From Patulibacter americanus DSM 16676 (GTDB lineage: Bacteria; Actinomycetota; Thermoleophilia; Solirubrobacterales; Solirubrobacteraceae), in assembly GCF_000420025.1 (NCBI RefSeq), contig NZ_ATUD01000006.1, forward strand, positions 211,653 to 275,652: a stretch of 64,000 nucleotides of DNA, in the 5' to 3' direction. The notes under the pieces are model-generated. The model was not told where the DNA came from. It was given only the letters and a program-made list of their open reading frames with translations, and did not search any database. The translations under genes were made by a program, and so were the position numbers. Shown here piece after piece: positions 39,817 to 48,933 of this stretch. Within the stretch, counting starts at the first letter, position 1, and every line of letters starts with the position of its first letter.

Positions 39817-40548
39817 ATGAGCACGGAGGAGACCGCGGGCCACCGCGTCCTGGTGGTGGACGACGAGCCGAACATCGTGGACGTCGTCTCCATGGCGCTG
39901 CGGTTCCAGGGCTTCGAGGTCGCCACGGCCGGGACGGGGGAGGAGGCGCTGGCGCAGGTCGACGCGTTCCGGCCCCAGATCATGGTCCTCGACGTGATGC
40001 TGCCCGACATGACGGGCTTCGACGTCGCCGACCGGCTCGGCGCCCAGCGCGGCCTCGTGCCGATCGTGTTCCTCACCGCCCGCGACGCCACGGAGGACAA
40101 GCTCCGCGGCCTCACCTCGGGCGGCGACGACTACGTCACCAAGCCGTTCTCGCTCGAGGAGCTCGTCGCCCGCATCCGCGTCATCCTGCGCCGCACCGGC
40201 CAGGCGACGGAGGACGCGTCCGTCCTGCGGTTCGAGGACCTCGAGCTGGACGAGGACACCCGCGAGGTCACGCGCGCCGGCCATTCGATCGAGCTCACCG
40301 ACACGGAATACCGGCTGCTGCGCTACTTCCTGCGCAACCCGCGCCGGGTGCTGACCCGGGCGCAGATCCTCGACCACGTGTGGGACTACGACTTCGGCGG
40401 CGACGCGCGGGTGCTCGAGACGTACGTCTCGTACCTGCGCAAGAAGCTCGACGGCGTCACGACCCCCGCGGGGGAGCCCGTCGCGCCGCTCATCCACACC
40501 GCCCGCGGCGTCGGGTACGCGCTGCGCGCCCCGAGGCGCCCAGCATGA
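39817..40548 (+). CDS. OmpR/PhoB-family response regulator
   Basis: A 243-residue regulator. The receiver has the acidic pocket (VVDDEPN), phospho-acceptor Asp59 in MVLDVMLPD, Thr in FLTARD and Lys109 in DDYVTKPF. The C-terminal winged helix has ELTDTEYRLLRYFLRNPRRVLTRAQILDHVW and ETYVSYLRKKLDG. It is activated by the kinase encoded immediately downstream (ATGA overlap at 40545-40548). The box at 39777-39795 suggests autoregulation, and similar boxes at 34718 and 59838 suggest targets. The start lies 6-7 nt after a GATACT-like -10, so the message may be leaderless. Confidence 0.94.
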   Translation: MSTEETAGHRVLVVDDEPNIVDVVSMALRFQGFEVATAGTGEEALAQVDAFRPQIMVLDVMLPDMTGFDVADRLGAQRGLVPIVFLTARDATEDKLRGLTSGGDDYVTKPFSLEELVARIRVILRRTGQATEDASVLRFEDLELDEDTREVTRAGHSIELTDTEYRLLRYFLRNPRRVLTRAQILDHVWDYDFGGDARVLETYVSYLRKKLDGVTTPAGEPVAPLIHTARGVGYALRAPRRPA

Positions 40549-42161
40549 CGCTGCGCGCCCGGCTGATCGCGACGCTGTTCGTGATCACCGCCCTGGGCAT
40601 GCTCGCCCTCGCCGCGGTCACGTACACGAGCCAACGCGGCGCGCTGCTGGACCAGGTCGACGCGCGGATCGCGACGGCGCGCGCCGCGGCCCAGATCGGG
40701 CTGGCGGAGCAGAACGGGCTGAGGGCGACGGAGTGGCCCGGCCGGCGTGGCGGTCCCGCGGACCCGGGCCCCGGTCGGGGCGACGACGGTCCGCGGGGCG
40801 GCAACCTGCCTCCCGGCACCTACGCCGAGCTGCGGGCCGCATCAGGCACGACGGTCGGCGCCGTCGTCCGCATCCCCACCTCGTACTACGCCGCCGCGCT
40901 TGCCCCGCCCGAGCTGCCGAGGACGCTGAGGGCCGGCGCCACGTTCACCACCGACGCCGTGGGCGGCGGGGACCTGCGCTACCGGGTGCGCACGTACCCG
41001 AACCGCGGCGGACCCGGACCCGGACCCGGCGGACCGTTCGGACCCGGCGCGAGCGGACCGTCGGGCTCCGGTGCCGGCGCGGCGGGCGCCCCGACCACCA
41101 CGGCGACGACCGGCTCCCCGAGGGCCGCGGCGCGGGTCGCCCTGAGGCGTGGGGTGACGGTCGTCGCCGTCCCGCTGACCGAGGTGGACGACACGCTCTC
41201 GCGGCTGATGCGGACCGAGGCGATCGTGATCGGCGTGGCCCTCGCGCTGCTCACGGCGGTGGCGTGGGCGATCGTCCGCGTCGGCCTACGGCCGCTGGAC
41301 CGCATGGCATCGACGGCGGGGGAGATCGCCGCGGGGCGCCTGGACCAGCGCGTGGCCGACGACTCGCCGCGGACCGAGGTCGGGCGGCTCGGGCAGGCGC
41401 TGAACGGGATGCTCGGCCGGCTCGAGGGCGCGTTCGCCGAGCGCGAGGCCAGCGAGGGCCGGCTGCGACAGTTCCTCTCGGACGCCTCGCACGAGCTGCG
41501 CACGCCGCTGGCCTCGATCCGCGGGTACGCCGAGCTGTTCCGGGTCGGCGCGGTCCGCGAGCCCGACGACGTCGCCAGGGCGATGGGGCGCATCGAGGAC
41601 GAGGCCGCGCGCATGGGCACCCTCGTCGAGGACCTGCTCGTGCTCGCCCGCCTGGACGAGGCGCCGGAGCACGCGCGGCAGCCCGTCGACGTGGCGCTGA
41701 TCGCGGAGGACGCCGCCCACGACGCCCGCGCCACCGACCCGGAGCGGCCGCTGCGGGTCGACACGGACGGCGAGGCGATCGTCCTCGGCGACGACGGCCA
41801 GCTGCGCCAGGTCCTCGCCAACCTCGTCCGCAACGCGCTCGTCCACACCCCGCCGGGCACCGAGGTGGCGATCGCCTCGCGCCTCCGCGGCGACGTCGTC
41901 GAGCTCGAGGTCCGCGACCACGGCGCCGGCCTGCCGACGGACGACCCGGCGTCGCTCTTCGGGCGGTTCTGGCGCGCCGAGGGCGGCCGCGCGCGCGGCC
42001 GCAGCGGCGCGGGGCTCGGCCTGGCGATCGTGGCCGGCATCGTCGAGGCGCACGGGGGCGACGTGCGGGCCGCCGACGCCCCGGGCGGCGGGGCGTCCTT
42101 CGTCGTCACGCTCCCGCTCGCGCCGGGCGACGACGCCCCGGAAGGGCCGCGCCGCGCGTAG
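40545..42161 (+). CDS. Membrane sensor histidine kinase
   Basis: A 538-residue kinase. TM1 is at about residues 7-28 and TM2 at about 220-245. Between them is an external sensor loop of about 190 residues, the latter part Gly/Pro/Ser/Thr low complexity (GPGPGPGGPFGPGASGPSG). A HAMP domain follows (LRPLDRMASTAGEIAAG). The H-box FLSDASHELRTPLASIRGYAELFR has the phosphorylated His. The N-box LANLVRNALVHTPPG and the G-box regions RDHGAGLP and GLGLAIVAGIVEAHGG complete the ATPase. The signal is unknown; the linker suggests an envelope or cell-wall cue. Coupled to the response regulator. Confidence 0.93.
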   Translation: MTLRARLIATLFVITALGMLALAAVTYTSQRGALLDQVDARIATARAAAQIGLAEQNGLRATEWPGRRGGPADPGPGRGDDGPRGGNLPPGTYAELRAASGTTVGAVVRIPTSYYAAALAPPELPRTLRAGATFTTDAVGGGDLRYRVRTYPNRGGPGPGPGGPFGPGASGPSGSGAGAAGAPTTTATTGSPRAAARVALRRGVTVVAVPLTEVDDTLSRLMRTEAIVIGVALALLTAVAWAIVRVGLRPLDRMASTAGEIAAGRLDQRVADDSPRTEVGRLGQALNGMLGRLEGAFAEREASEGRLRQFLSDASHELRTPLASIRGYAELFRVGAVREPDDVARAMGRIEDEAARMGTLVEDLLVLARLDEAPEHARQPVDVALIAEDAAHDARATDPERPLRVDTDGEAIVLGDDGQLRQVLANLVRNALVHTPPGTEVAIASRLRGDVVELEVRDHGAGLPTDDPASLFGRFWRAEGGRARGRSGAGLGLAIVAGIVEAHGGDVRAADAPGGGASFVVTLPLAPGDDAPEGPRRA

Positions 42162-42217
42162 CCCGCGGGCCGGAGGACGACGCCGGCGTAGGCCGGGCCC
42201 GCGCGTGGCGCGCCCGC

Positions 42218-43048
42218 TCAGACGCGCCGGGCGTGCGGGTCGATCCGCGAGAGCTCGTCGAGCAGGCCGACGGCGAAGGACCCCGGCCCGCGGGCGCCGC
42301 TCGCCGCCCGCTCCGCGGCCACCGCGACGACCGCGTGCGCTGCGACCGCCGCCCGCAGCGGGTCCGGCGCGACGGCCAGGAACGCGGCGACGAGGGCGCC
42401 GAGCGCGCAGCCGGCGCCCGTCACGCGGGTCAGCAGCTCGTGGCCGCCGGGCACGCGGACGACGGAGCCGTCGGGCGAGACGAGGTGGTCGACCGGCCCC
42501 GAGACGGCGACGATCGCCCCGGTCTCGGCCGCGAGCCCACGGGCCGCGCCGAGGGCGGCCTCGGGCCCGGCGGTCGAGTCGACCCCGCGCGCCTCGCCGC
42601 CCGCGCCGACCTCGGCGATGCCGGCGGCGCGGGCGAGGGCGAGGGTCTCGGAGGCGTTCGCGCGCACGACCGCGGGGCGCTCCTGCACGAGCTCGCGGGC
42701 CAGGGCCGTGCGCATGGACAGCGGCCCGACGGCCACGGGGTCCAGCACCCACGGCACGCCGTGCTCGTTCGCGGTGCGGACGGCGATGCGCGCAGCCTCG
42801 CCCTGCTCCGCGGTCACCGTGCCGAGGTTGACGAGCAGCCCGCCGGCGACGGCGGCCAGGTCGGCGACCTCCTCCGGCGCGTGGACCATCGCGGGTGAGG
42901 CACCCGTCGCCAGCAGCACGTTGGCCGTGACGTTCGCGACGACGACGTTCGTGATGCAGTGCGTCAGGGGCGCCGCGCGCCGGAGCGCGCCGAGGTCCTC
43001 GGCGACCTCGGGCTGCGGCCAGTGGCGGGACGGCGTCGCGTCGGTCAT
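42218..43048 (-). CDS. thiM: Hydroxyethylthiazole kinase
   Basis: A 276-residue ThiM. Family motifs are [17 protein letters not shown] and [10 protein letters not shown] near the start, [14 protein letters not shown], and the anion-hole/catalytic Cys segment [10 protein letters not shown]. It phosphorylates 4-methyl-5-(2-hydroxyethyl)thiazole for thiamine salvage. No thiD or thiE is adjacent. The ATG at 43048 lies 8 nt after a TAGCGT -10 (43057-43062, minus), so the gene looks leaderless and there is no room for a TPP riboswitch. Confidence 0.93.
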   Translation of the reverse strand: MTDATPSRHWPQPEVAEDLGALRRAAPLTHCITNVVVANVTANVLLATGASPAMVHAPEEVADLAAVAGGLLVNLGTVTAEQGEAARIAVRTANEHGVPWVLDPVAVGPLSMRTALARELVQERPAVVRANASETLALARAAGIAEVGAGGEARGVDSTAGPEAALGAARGLAAETGAIVAVSGPVDHLVSPDGSVVRVPGGHELLTRVTGAGCALGALVAAFLAVAPDPLRAAVAAHAVVAVAAERAASGARGPGSFAVGLLDELSRIDPHARRV

Positions 43049-43056
43049 GGCCGTCC

Positions 43057-43062
43057 ACGCTA
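43057..43062 (-). promoter_or_regulatory. -10 element, leaderless thiM
   Basis: TAGCGT on the minus strand, 8 nt before the ATG at 43048. Confidence 0.4.
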
Positions 43063-43186
43063 GCGCGGCGGCGACCCGCGCCTACCCGCGTTGCGTGACC
43101 GGCGTGGGCTCCGCCGGGCCCCGAGTGCGCTAGAACCAAGGGAGGCCGGGACTGTCCCCTCCGCCCGGCCGCGCGTGCGATCACCC

Positions 43187-44080
43187 ATGTCCTCTCCCCA
43201 CGGTCAGCCCACACGCGTCCAGCCGCCCGCTCCGGCGCCGCCCGCGCCGAAGGCGTCGAGCGAACTGGACCTCAAGACCCTCGTCATCACCGCGGTCGCG
43301 TCCGCACTCGCGGCGACCATCTGCTCGAAGGTGTGGGCCCCCGGCACGCTGGTTTCGGCGGCGTTCACGCCCGTCGTCGTCGCGCTCTGCCGCGAGGCGG
43401 TCCGGCGCCCGACCGAGGCGGTCGCGGCGGTCCTGCCCGTTCCCCGCCGCGGCGGCACGCAGGACCTCTCGGCGCTCCCGCGCGAGACCCCGCTGGCCTC
43501 GTCCGACCCCACGCGCGTGCACCGGGCCGGCGCCGCCGTGCCCGGCCCGCAGGAGGACCCGACGCGCGTGACGCCCGGTGCCGCACACCCGGAGCGCCCC
43601 GTCGGGGCCGAGCCGGTCACCGTCTACAGCGTGAGCAAGCCGCGGCGCCACCGCTGGCGCATCGCGGCGATCACGGGGCTGCTCGGCTTCGTCGTGGCGG
43701 CCGTCGTCGTGACCGTCCCCGAGCTCGTCGCGGGCAAGGAGCAGACGACGTTCTTCAACCCGCCCGCCAAGAAGGCGTCGAAGAAGGACGTCCCGCCGGC
43801 GACCACGACGACGAAGACGACGGAGACGGAGCCGACGGAGACCGTCACGACGACGAAGACCGAGACCGTCCCGGAGGAGTCCACGACGACGACCGCCCCG
43901 GGCACCGCGACCACGCCGGAGGGGACGGGCACGGCCACGACGACGACCACGACGCCGTCGACGCCCGCCACGCCCGCGACCCCGGAGACGCCGGGCGCGA
44001 CGGACGGGTCCGGCGCCGCCGGTACCGCGGGCGGCGCGGGCGCGACCGGCTCCGGCACGTCCGGCGGCGCGACGCCCTAG
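43187..44080 (+). CDS. Membrane protein with Thr-rich external tail
   Basis: A 297-residue protein. A Pro-rich cytoplasmic start is followed by a hydrophobic region (about 29-70), a long linker rich in Pro/Arg, a second helix (about 158-178) and a C-terminal tail. The tail begins with Lys-rich AKKASKKD and becomes almost pure Thr/Glu/Pro, then Gly/Ala. Thr/Pro-rich external tails are typical acceptors of protein O-glycosylation in actinobacteria, and a glycosyltransferase cluster starts 700 bp downstream, so a substrate role is possible (inference). A TAGAAC -10 at 43131-43136 gives a leader of about 45 nt. Confidence 0.75.
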   Translation: MSSPHGQPTRVQPPAPAPPAPKASSELDLKTLVITAVASALAATICSKVWAPGTLVSAAFTPVVVALCREAVRRPTEAVAAVLPVPRRGGTQDLSALPRETPLASSDPTRVHRAGAAVPGPQEDPTRVTPGAAHPERPVGAEPVTVYSVSKPRRHRWRIAAITGLLGFVVAAVVVTVPELVAGKEQTTFFNPPAKKASKKDVPPATTTTKTTETEPTETVTTTKTETVPEESTTTTAPGTATTPEGTGTATTTTTTPSTPATPATPETPGATDGSGAAGTAGGAGATGSGTSGGATP

Positions 44081-44090
44081 TTGGCCGCCC

Positions 44091-44657
44091 CTAGACGGTC
44101 GCCCGCAGCGACCGCAGCGCCGCCTCGACGCGCACGAGCTCGTCGAGCATCGCGCCGGCCGAGCCCGTCAGGGTGTCGTCGGGGACGAACGTCCCGTCCT
44201 GCAGGTGCTGCCAGACGAACGGGATCGCCACGGCCGGCACGAGCGGGGTCATGCTCAGGGCGGTCAGGACCGGCTTGAGCTGCTGCGCCGCCCGGGTCCC
44301 GGCCGACACCCCGCCGTAACTGACGAGCCCGACGGGCTTGTGCGCCCACTCGCCGTAGAGGTAGTCCAGGGCGTTCTTCAGCGGCGCGGTGTAGGAGTGG
44401 TTGTACTCGGGGAACACCAGGACGAACGCGTCGGCGGCGTCGACGCGGGCGCTCCACGCCTGCGTATGGTCGTGCTCGTAGCGCCGCAGTCGCGGGTGGT
44501 GGGGCTCGTCCATCATCGGCAGCGCCAGCTCGGCCAGATCCGTCACCTCGACGTCGAAGCCGCCGTGGGCTCGAGCGGTCTCCTCGATCCAGCGGCCGAC
44601 GGGGAGTCCGACCCGGCCGGGGCGCGTGCTGGCGATCACGATCTGCAGCGTGGGCAT
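44091..44657 (-). CDS. NADPH-dependent FMN reductase-like flavoprotein
   Basis: A 188-residue protein of the NADPH-dependent FMN reductase/ArsH-like flavodoxin-fold family. The phosphate loop is IASTRPGRVGLPVGRW. LVFPEYNHSYTAPLKNALDYL is the second flavin-binding signature (its core PEYNHSYTAPLKNALD is diagnostic), and SYGGVSAGTRAAQQLK follows. It probably reduces FMN or quinones with NAD(P)H. It is convergent with the Thr-rich protein gene and divergent from the glycosyltransferase cluster. No metal-binding or arsenic-specific motif is visible. Confidence 0.9.
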   Translation of the reverse strand: MPTLQIVIASTRPGRVGLPVGRWIEETARAHGGFDVEVTDLAELALPMMDEPHHPRLRRYEHDHTQAWSARVDAADAFVLVFPEYNHSYTAPLKNALDYLYGEWAHKPVGLVSYGGVSAGTRAAQQLKPVLTALSMTPLVPAVAIPFVWQHLQDGTFVPDDTLTGSAGAMLDELVRVEAALRSLRATV

Positions 44658-44706
44658 GCCGGGATGGTCGCAGGACCCCCCTCCCGGACCCTTCTCGGGC
44701 CCGTCG

Positions 44707-44732
44707 GAGTAGGGGGGGCTCAGAGGGGGTAG
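44707..44732 (+). promoter_or_regulatory. Candidate SigB-type promoter of the glycosyltransferase cluster
   Basis: GAGT (44707-44710), 16-bp spacer, GGGTAG (44727-44732). It overlaps the ATG at 44733, which argues against that codon as the start. Confidence 0.3.
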
Positions 44733-44786
44733 ATGGACATGCGCCCCGTCCTTGGACCGTCTCCCGGGACCGGAACGACTCCCCCC

Positions 44787-45956
44787 ATGCGCATCGTCCT
44801 CATCGCCCATCACGTCGCTCCGATCCGCGCCCCGTTCGTCGGTGGCGTGGAGTCGTTCACCTGGTACCTCGCGCGGTGGCTGGCGCGTCGCGGGCACGAC
44901 GTGCTCATGTACGCGCCGGCCGGGTCGGCGGTCCCGGGCGTGCGGGTCCGTGAGCTCGACCTGCAGCCGCGGCTGAGCGATGCCGCCCGCAGCGACGTCG
45001 ACATGCCGCCCGAGGCGTTCATGGCGGCGCACCACGCGTACCAGCGGGTGATGGTCGAGCTCGCGGCCGACCCCGACCCGTGCGACGTCGTGCACTCCAA
45101 CACGCTGCACTACCTCCCGCTCCTGATGGCGCCGACCCTGACCGTGCCGCTGCTGACGACGTTGCACACGCCGCCGACCCCGTGGCTCGAGTCGGCGATG
45201 CGGTCCGTCGCCGGCCACACGGCGCTCGCCCTCTCGGCCGTCTCCCCGGCCACCCTCGACGCCTGGCGCGGCATCGCGCCCGTGCTGCCCGTGGTGGGCA
45301 ACGGCGTGGACACGGACTCCTGGACGGCCGGCCCCGGCGGCCCGGGCGCCGCGTGGAGCGGGCGGATCGTGCCGGAGAAGGCGCCGCACCTCGCGATCGA
45401 CGCGTGCCGCGCCGCCGGGCTGCCCCTGCGCCTGGCCGGGCCCGTCATCGACCGCGCGTACTTCGACGCGGAGGTCGCGCCGCGCCTGGGCGACGACGCC
45501 GTCCACGTCGGGCACCTCGACCACCGCGAGCTCCGGGACCTCATCGGCGAGAGCTCCGTCGCGCTGATGACGCCGGCGTGGGACGAGCCGTTCGGGCTCG
45601 CCGCGGCCGAGGCGATGGCGTGCGGCACCCCGGTGGCGGCGTTCGACCGCGGCGGCCTGCCCGCCCTCGTGGGCCGCGAGGGCGGGCGCATCGCCCGCGC
45701 CGGCGACGTCCCCGACCTGGCCCGCGCCGTGCGCGAAGCCGCCCGCATGGACCGGGCCGCCGTCCGGGCGCACGCGGTGCGCACCGCCGGCATCGACGCG
45801 ATGGGCCACGGCTACGAGCGCCTCTACGGCCGCCTGGTCACGCCGCGTCCGGCGATCGTCCCGGCCGCGAGCACGACGACGCTGCGCCCGCGGCCGGCGC
45901 GCCGCTCGCGGGTGCTGCCGCGCGCCGAGGTCGGCGTGCGGCTCGGCACCTCGTGA
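44787..45956 (+). CDS. GT4-family glycosyltransferase, first of three coupled genes
   Basis: A 389-residue GT-B retaining transferase. The acceptor-domain loop is HHVAPIRAPFVGGVESFTWYLARWLARRGHDV (core FVGGVESFTWYLA). The donor domain has SGRIVPEKAPHLAID and the E-x7-E type motif EPFGLAAAEAMACGTPV. The chain ends with a basic/Pro tail. Start ATG 44787 is preferred over ATG 44733, which lies in a promoter-like element. The stop overlaps the next gene as GTGA, so the three transferases are made together. The linked glycan is unknown. Confidence 0.87.
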   Translation: MRIVLIAHHVAPIRAPFVGGVESFTWYLARWLARRGHDVLMYAPAGSAVPGVRVRELDLQPRLSDAARSDVDMPPEAFMAAHHAYQRVMVELAADPDPCDVVHSNTLHYLPLLMAPTLTVPLLTTLHTPPTPWLESAMRSVAGHTALALSAVSPATLDAWRGIAPVLPVVGNGVDTDSWTAGPGGPGAAWSGRIVPEKAPHLAIDACRAAGLPLRLAGPVIDRAYFDAEVAPRLGDDAVHVGHLDHRELRDLIGESSVALMTPAWDEPFGLAAAEAMACGTPVAAFDRGGLPALVGREGGRIARAGDVPDLARAVREAARMDRAAVRAHAVRTAGIDAMGHGYERLYGRLVTPRPAIVPAASTTTLRPRPARRSRVLPRAEVGVRLGTS

Positions 45957-47098
45957 GCGTCGGCTGGTACGTCCACCACCACGGCGCCGGGCACCTGCAC
46001 CGGTTCCTGGCCGTCCGTCGCCTGCTCCCCGGGGTCGTCGGCCTGAGCTCCCTCCCGCGCCCGGAGGGCGTGCCGGAGGACGCCTGGGTCGCGCTGCCCG
46101 GCGACGTCCCCGCGTCCGAGCCGGACGACCCGACCGCCGGCGGCACGCTGCACTGGGCGCCGCGCGGCGTCGACGGCCTGCGTCGGCGGACCGCGGCCAT
46201 CGCGGGCTGGGCGGCCGCGGCGGATCCCCGCGTGCTCGTCGTCGACGTCTCCGTCGAGGTGGCGCTGCTCGGCCGCCTGCTGTCACTGCCGGTCGTGGTC
46301 GTCGCCCAGCGCGGCCACCGCACGGACGGCCCGCACCTGCGCGCCTACGCCGCGGCCTCGGCCGTGCTGGCGCCGTGGACGGCGGCGGTCCACGCCGCGG
46401 GGGACGGCCCGCCGGAGGATCGCCTCGTGCTGACGGGCGCGGTGTCGCGCTTCGACGACGACGCCGCGGTCCCGGCCGGGGCGGCGGCGCCGGGCGACGT
46501 GCTCCTGCTCGTCGGCGGCGGCGGCCACGCGCTGCGCGCCCCCGACGTGGCCGCCGCGGCTGCGGCCACCGGTCGCACCTGGCACGTGGCCGGTGCGCTG
46601 CGCGTGCCCGATGCCCCCGGCGTGCGCGACCACGGCCCCCGCGCCGACGTCGCCGGGCTGCTGCGGGCGTGCGGGATCGTGGTCGCGACGGCCGGCGGCA
46701 ACGCGGTCGCCGAGGTCGCGGCCGCCCGCCGGCCCCTGGTGCTGCTGCCGCAGGAGCGCCCGTTCGACGAGCAGCGGCGCCAGGCCGCGCTGCTGGCTGC
46801 GGCCGGGCTCGTCGACGCCCACGAGGCGTGGCCCGCTGCCGACGCGTGGCCCGCGATCCTGGCGACGGCCGCGCGCCGCGACCCCGCGCGCTGGAACGTG
46901 CTGCACGACGGCCGGGGCGCGGAGCGCTTCGCCGCCGCCGTGCGGGCGGTCGCCGCGGGTGAGGACCCGCGGGCGGCCGCGGCCGCCGTGGCGTGGGGAA
47001 GCGCGCGATCGCGGCCGGGGGCCCCCGCGGATCGAGCTCCGGCGGGTCCCGGTCCGACCGATCCTGCCCCGACGGTGCGGGGCGTGGCGTGCGCGTAG
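45953..47098 (+). CDS. MurG/GT28-like glycosyltransferase
   Basis: A 381-residue protein with the GT28-like pattern. The N-terminal GxGHLHRFLAVRRL motif (residues 12-20 region) is typical of this group. The C-terminal donor-binding loop has IVVATAGGNAVAEVAAARRPLVLLPQERPFDEQ (core ATAGGNAVAEVAA). The donor is probably UDP-activated. Ala/Arg-rich inserts and a Pro-rich C-terminus look unconserved. It starts at GTG 45953 inside the previous stop codon and overlaps the next gene by 10 bp, so it belongs to a single translational unit. Confidence 0.8.
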   Translation: MSVGWYVHHHGAGHLHRFLAVRRLLPGVVGLSSLPRPEGVPEDAWVALPGDVPASEPDDPTAGGTLHWAPRGVDGLRRRTAAIAGWAAAADPRVLVVDVSVEVALLGRLLSLPVVVVAQRGHRTDGPHLRAYAAASAVLAPWTAAVHAAGDGPPEDRLVLTGAVSRFDDDAAVPAGAAAPGDVLLLVGGGGHALRAPDVAAAAAATGRTWHVAGALRVPDAPGVRDHGPRADVAGLLRACGIVVATAGGNAVAEVAAARRPLVLLPQERPFDEQRRQAALLAAAGLVDAHEAWPAADAWPAILATAARRDPARWNVLHDGRGAERFAAAVRAVAAGEDPRAAAAAVAWGSARSRPGAPADRAPAGPGPTDPAPTVRGVACA

Positions 47099-47907
47099 GC
47101 GTCGCCACGATCCGTCGCGGGCGGGAGCGGCACCTCGCCCGGCAGGCGCGCGGCGTGCGGGAGGGCACCCGCATGCCCGACGACTACGTCGTGGTGTCGA
47201 TGGACCCGGACGAGCCCGAGGCGTCGCCGAGTGGCCCCCGGGTCGTCCGGATGCCGGTGCCCGACGGCGCGCCGCTGCCGCTGTCGGCCGCCCGCAACGC
47301 GGCGATCGCAGCGCTCGGCGACGTCGACCTAGCGGTGCTCCTCGACGTGGATTGCATCCCGGGACCCAGGCTCGTCGCCGGCTACGTCGACGCGTGGGCG
47401 GCGGATCCGGACGCCCAACGCCTGCTCGCCGGGCCCGTCGCCTATCTGCCCCCGGGGCGGCCGGCCGAGGGTGACGTGCTGTCGACGGACGACCGGCGGT
47501 CGGCCCGGGCGCCCGACGCCCGCCCCGTCCCGGCCGACGGCGAGATCCGCGACGAGCCGCGCCACGCGCTCTTCTGGTCGCTCTCCTTCGCCGTCACCCC
47601 GGCCGTCCACCGGCGGATCGGCGGCTTCGACGAGGGCTACGTCGGCTACGGCGGCGAGGACACGGACTACGCGTTCCGCGCCCGCGCCGCCGGGGTCCGT
47701 CTGGCCTGGGTCGGCGGGGCGTGGGCGTACCACCAGCACCACCCCGTCTCGCACCCGCCCCGCGAGCACGTCGCGTCCATCGTCCCGAACGCCCGGCGGT
47801 TCCGGGCGCTCTGGGGGCGCTGGCCGATGGAGGGCTGGCTGCGGGTGTTCGCGGCCGAGGGCCTCGTCCGGTGGGAGCCGGACGGGACCGTGCTAGAGCT
47901 GCGCTGA
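47089..47907 (+). CDS. GT2/GT27-like glycosyltransferase, third of three coupled genes
   Basis: A 272-residue GT-A transferase. Metal-binding motif LLDVDCIPG (DxD-like), then HALFWSLSFAVTPAVHRRIGGFDEGYVGYGGEDTDYAFRAR, of which the GGFDEGYVGYGGEDTD core is the GalNAc-T/GT27-type acidic active-site motif. The N-terminal part VSMDPDEPEA... is short, so the donor domain is compact. GTG 47089 is the start, overlapping the upstream gene by 10 bp. The three genes encode different folds (GT4, GT28-like, GT-A), suggesting stepwise assembly of one short glycan. Confidence 0.85.
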   Translation: MRVGVATIRRGRERHLARQARGVREGTRMPDDYVVVSMDPDEPEASPSGPRVVRMPVPDGAPLPLSAARNAAIAALGDVDLAVLLDVDCIPGPRLVAGYVDAWAADPDAQRLLAGPVAYLPPGRPAEGDVLSTDDRRSARAPDARPVPADGEIRDEPRHALFWSLSFAVTPAVHRRIGGFDEGYVGYGGEDTDYAFRARAAGVRLAWVGGAWAYHQHHPVSHPPREHVASIVPNARRFRALWGRWPMEGWLRVFAAEGLVRWEPDGTVLELR

Positions 47908-47937
47908 GCGGCGCTCGTCCGCGGGGCGGTCCGGCGC

Positions 47938-48933
47938 TCAGGCCACCCGCGCGAGGGCCAGCCCGAACAGCCCGTCGTCGTCCGTGAGCAGGTCCTCGAG
48001 CTCCAGGCCGGAGGCGGCCAGGTCGCCCGCGATCCGCTCCCGGGTGAACTTGCTCGAGATCTCCGTCCGCAGCTCCTCGCGGGCGGCGAAGGGGACCTCG
48101 AGCCCCAGTGCGGGGATGCGGACGACGTGGTCGCGCACGGCCCGCAGGCGGATGTCGATCCACTCGTGCCGGCGGTCGAAGAACGCCACGTGCTCGTACT
48201 CGTCGACGGGGAAGTCGGCGCCGAGCTCGCGGTTGAGCATCGTCAGGACGTTGCGGTTGAACGCGCTCGTCACGCCCGCCCCGTCGTTGTAGGCGGCCTC
48301 GATCACCGCGGGGTCCTTCACGAGGTCGATCCCGATCAACATGCGCCCCTCCTCGCCGAGCAGGCCCCGCAGGCGGCCGAGGAAGTGCCGGCGGCTGCCC
48401 GGCGGCAGGTTGCCGAGCGTGCCGCCGAGGATCGCCACGATCCGCGGGCCGATCGGCTCCGGGACGAGGTCGAGGTCGCGCTCGAAGTCGCCGACGATGC
48501 CGTGGACGGGAATGCCGTAAGCGGCGGAGATCTCCCCGCTGCACTGCCGGACCGTGGGTGCGGAGACGTCGAACGGCACGAACCGCCGCAGCGTTCCGCC
48601 GGCCTGCATCGCGTCCAGCAGCACGCGGGTCTTCGTGGCGAACCCGGCGCCGAGCTCGACGAGGTCGACGGCACCGGTGCGCTCCGCGAGCTCCGCGGAG
48701 CGCGCGACGAGGATGGACCGCTCGGTGCGCGTGGGGTAGTACTCCGGGAGCTCGCAGATCTGCGCGAACAGGTCGGATCCGTGGTCGTCGTAGAGGTGTT
48801 TCGGGGGGAGCTGCTTGAACGGCTGCGTCAGGCCGTCGTGCACGTCGTGGGCGAGCGTGCGCGGCGCGGGGTCGGCGTCGGCGATCGTCAGGGTGACGAG
48901 CTCGTCGGGGGTGGTGGTGCTCTGGGTGCTCAT
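47938..48933 (-). CDS. egtD: Histidine N-alpha-methyltransferase of ergothioneine synthesis
   Basis: A 331-residue SAM-dependent enzyme that makes hercynine by adding three methyls to histidine. Family hallmarks are the KHLYDDHGSDLFAQICELPEYYPTRTE block (core YDDHGSDLF and EYYPTRTE), the SAM loop LVELGAGFATKTRVLL, and YNDGAGVTSAFNRNVL near the histidine pocket. Its start overlaps the stop of egtB as ATGA (48930-48933). Hercynine is then sulphurised by EgtB using gamma-glutamylcysteine or another thiol. egtA, egtC and egtE are not in the window. Confidence 0.95.
   Translation of the reverse strand: MSTQSTTTPDELVTLTIADADPAPRTLAHDVHDGLTQPFKQLPPKHLYDDHGSDLFAQICELPEYYPTRTERSILVARSAELAERTGAVDLVELGAGFATKTRVLLDAMQAGGTLRRFVPFDVSAPTVRQCSGEISAAYGIPVHGIVGDFERDLDLVPEPIGPRIVAILGGTLGNLPPGSRRHFLGRLRGLLGEEGRMLIGIDLVKDPAVIEAAYNDGAGVTSAFNRNVLTMLNRELGADFPVDEYEHVAFFDRRHEWIDIRLRAVRDHVVRIPALGLEVPFAAREELRTEISSKFTRERIAGDLAASGLELEDLLTDDDGLFGLALARVA

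Noticed and set aside
43049..43130. TPP riboswitch upstream of thiM
   Set aside because: Only about 10 bp separate a likely -10 from the ATG, and no TPP-type conserved loops are present.
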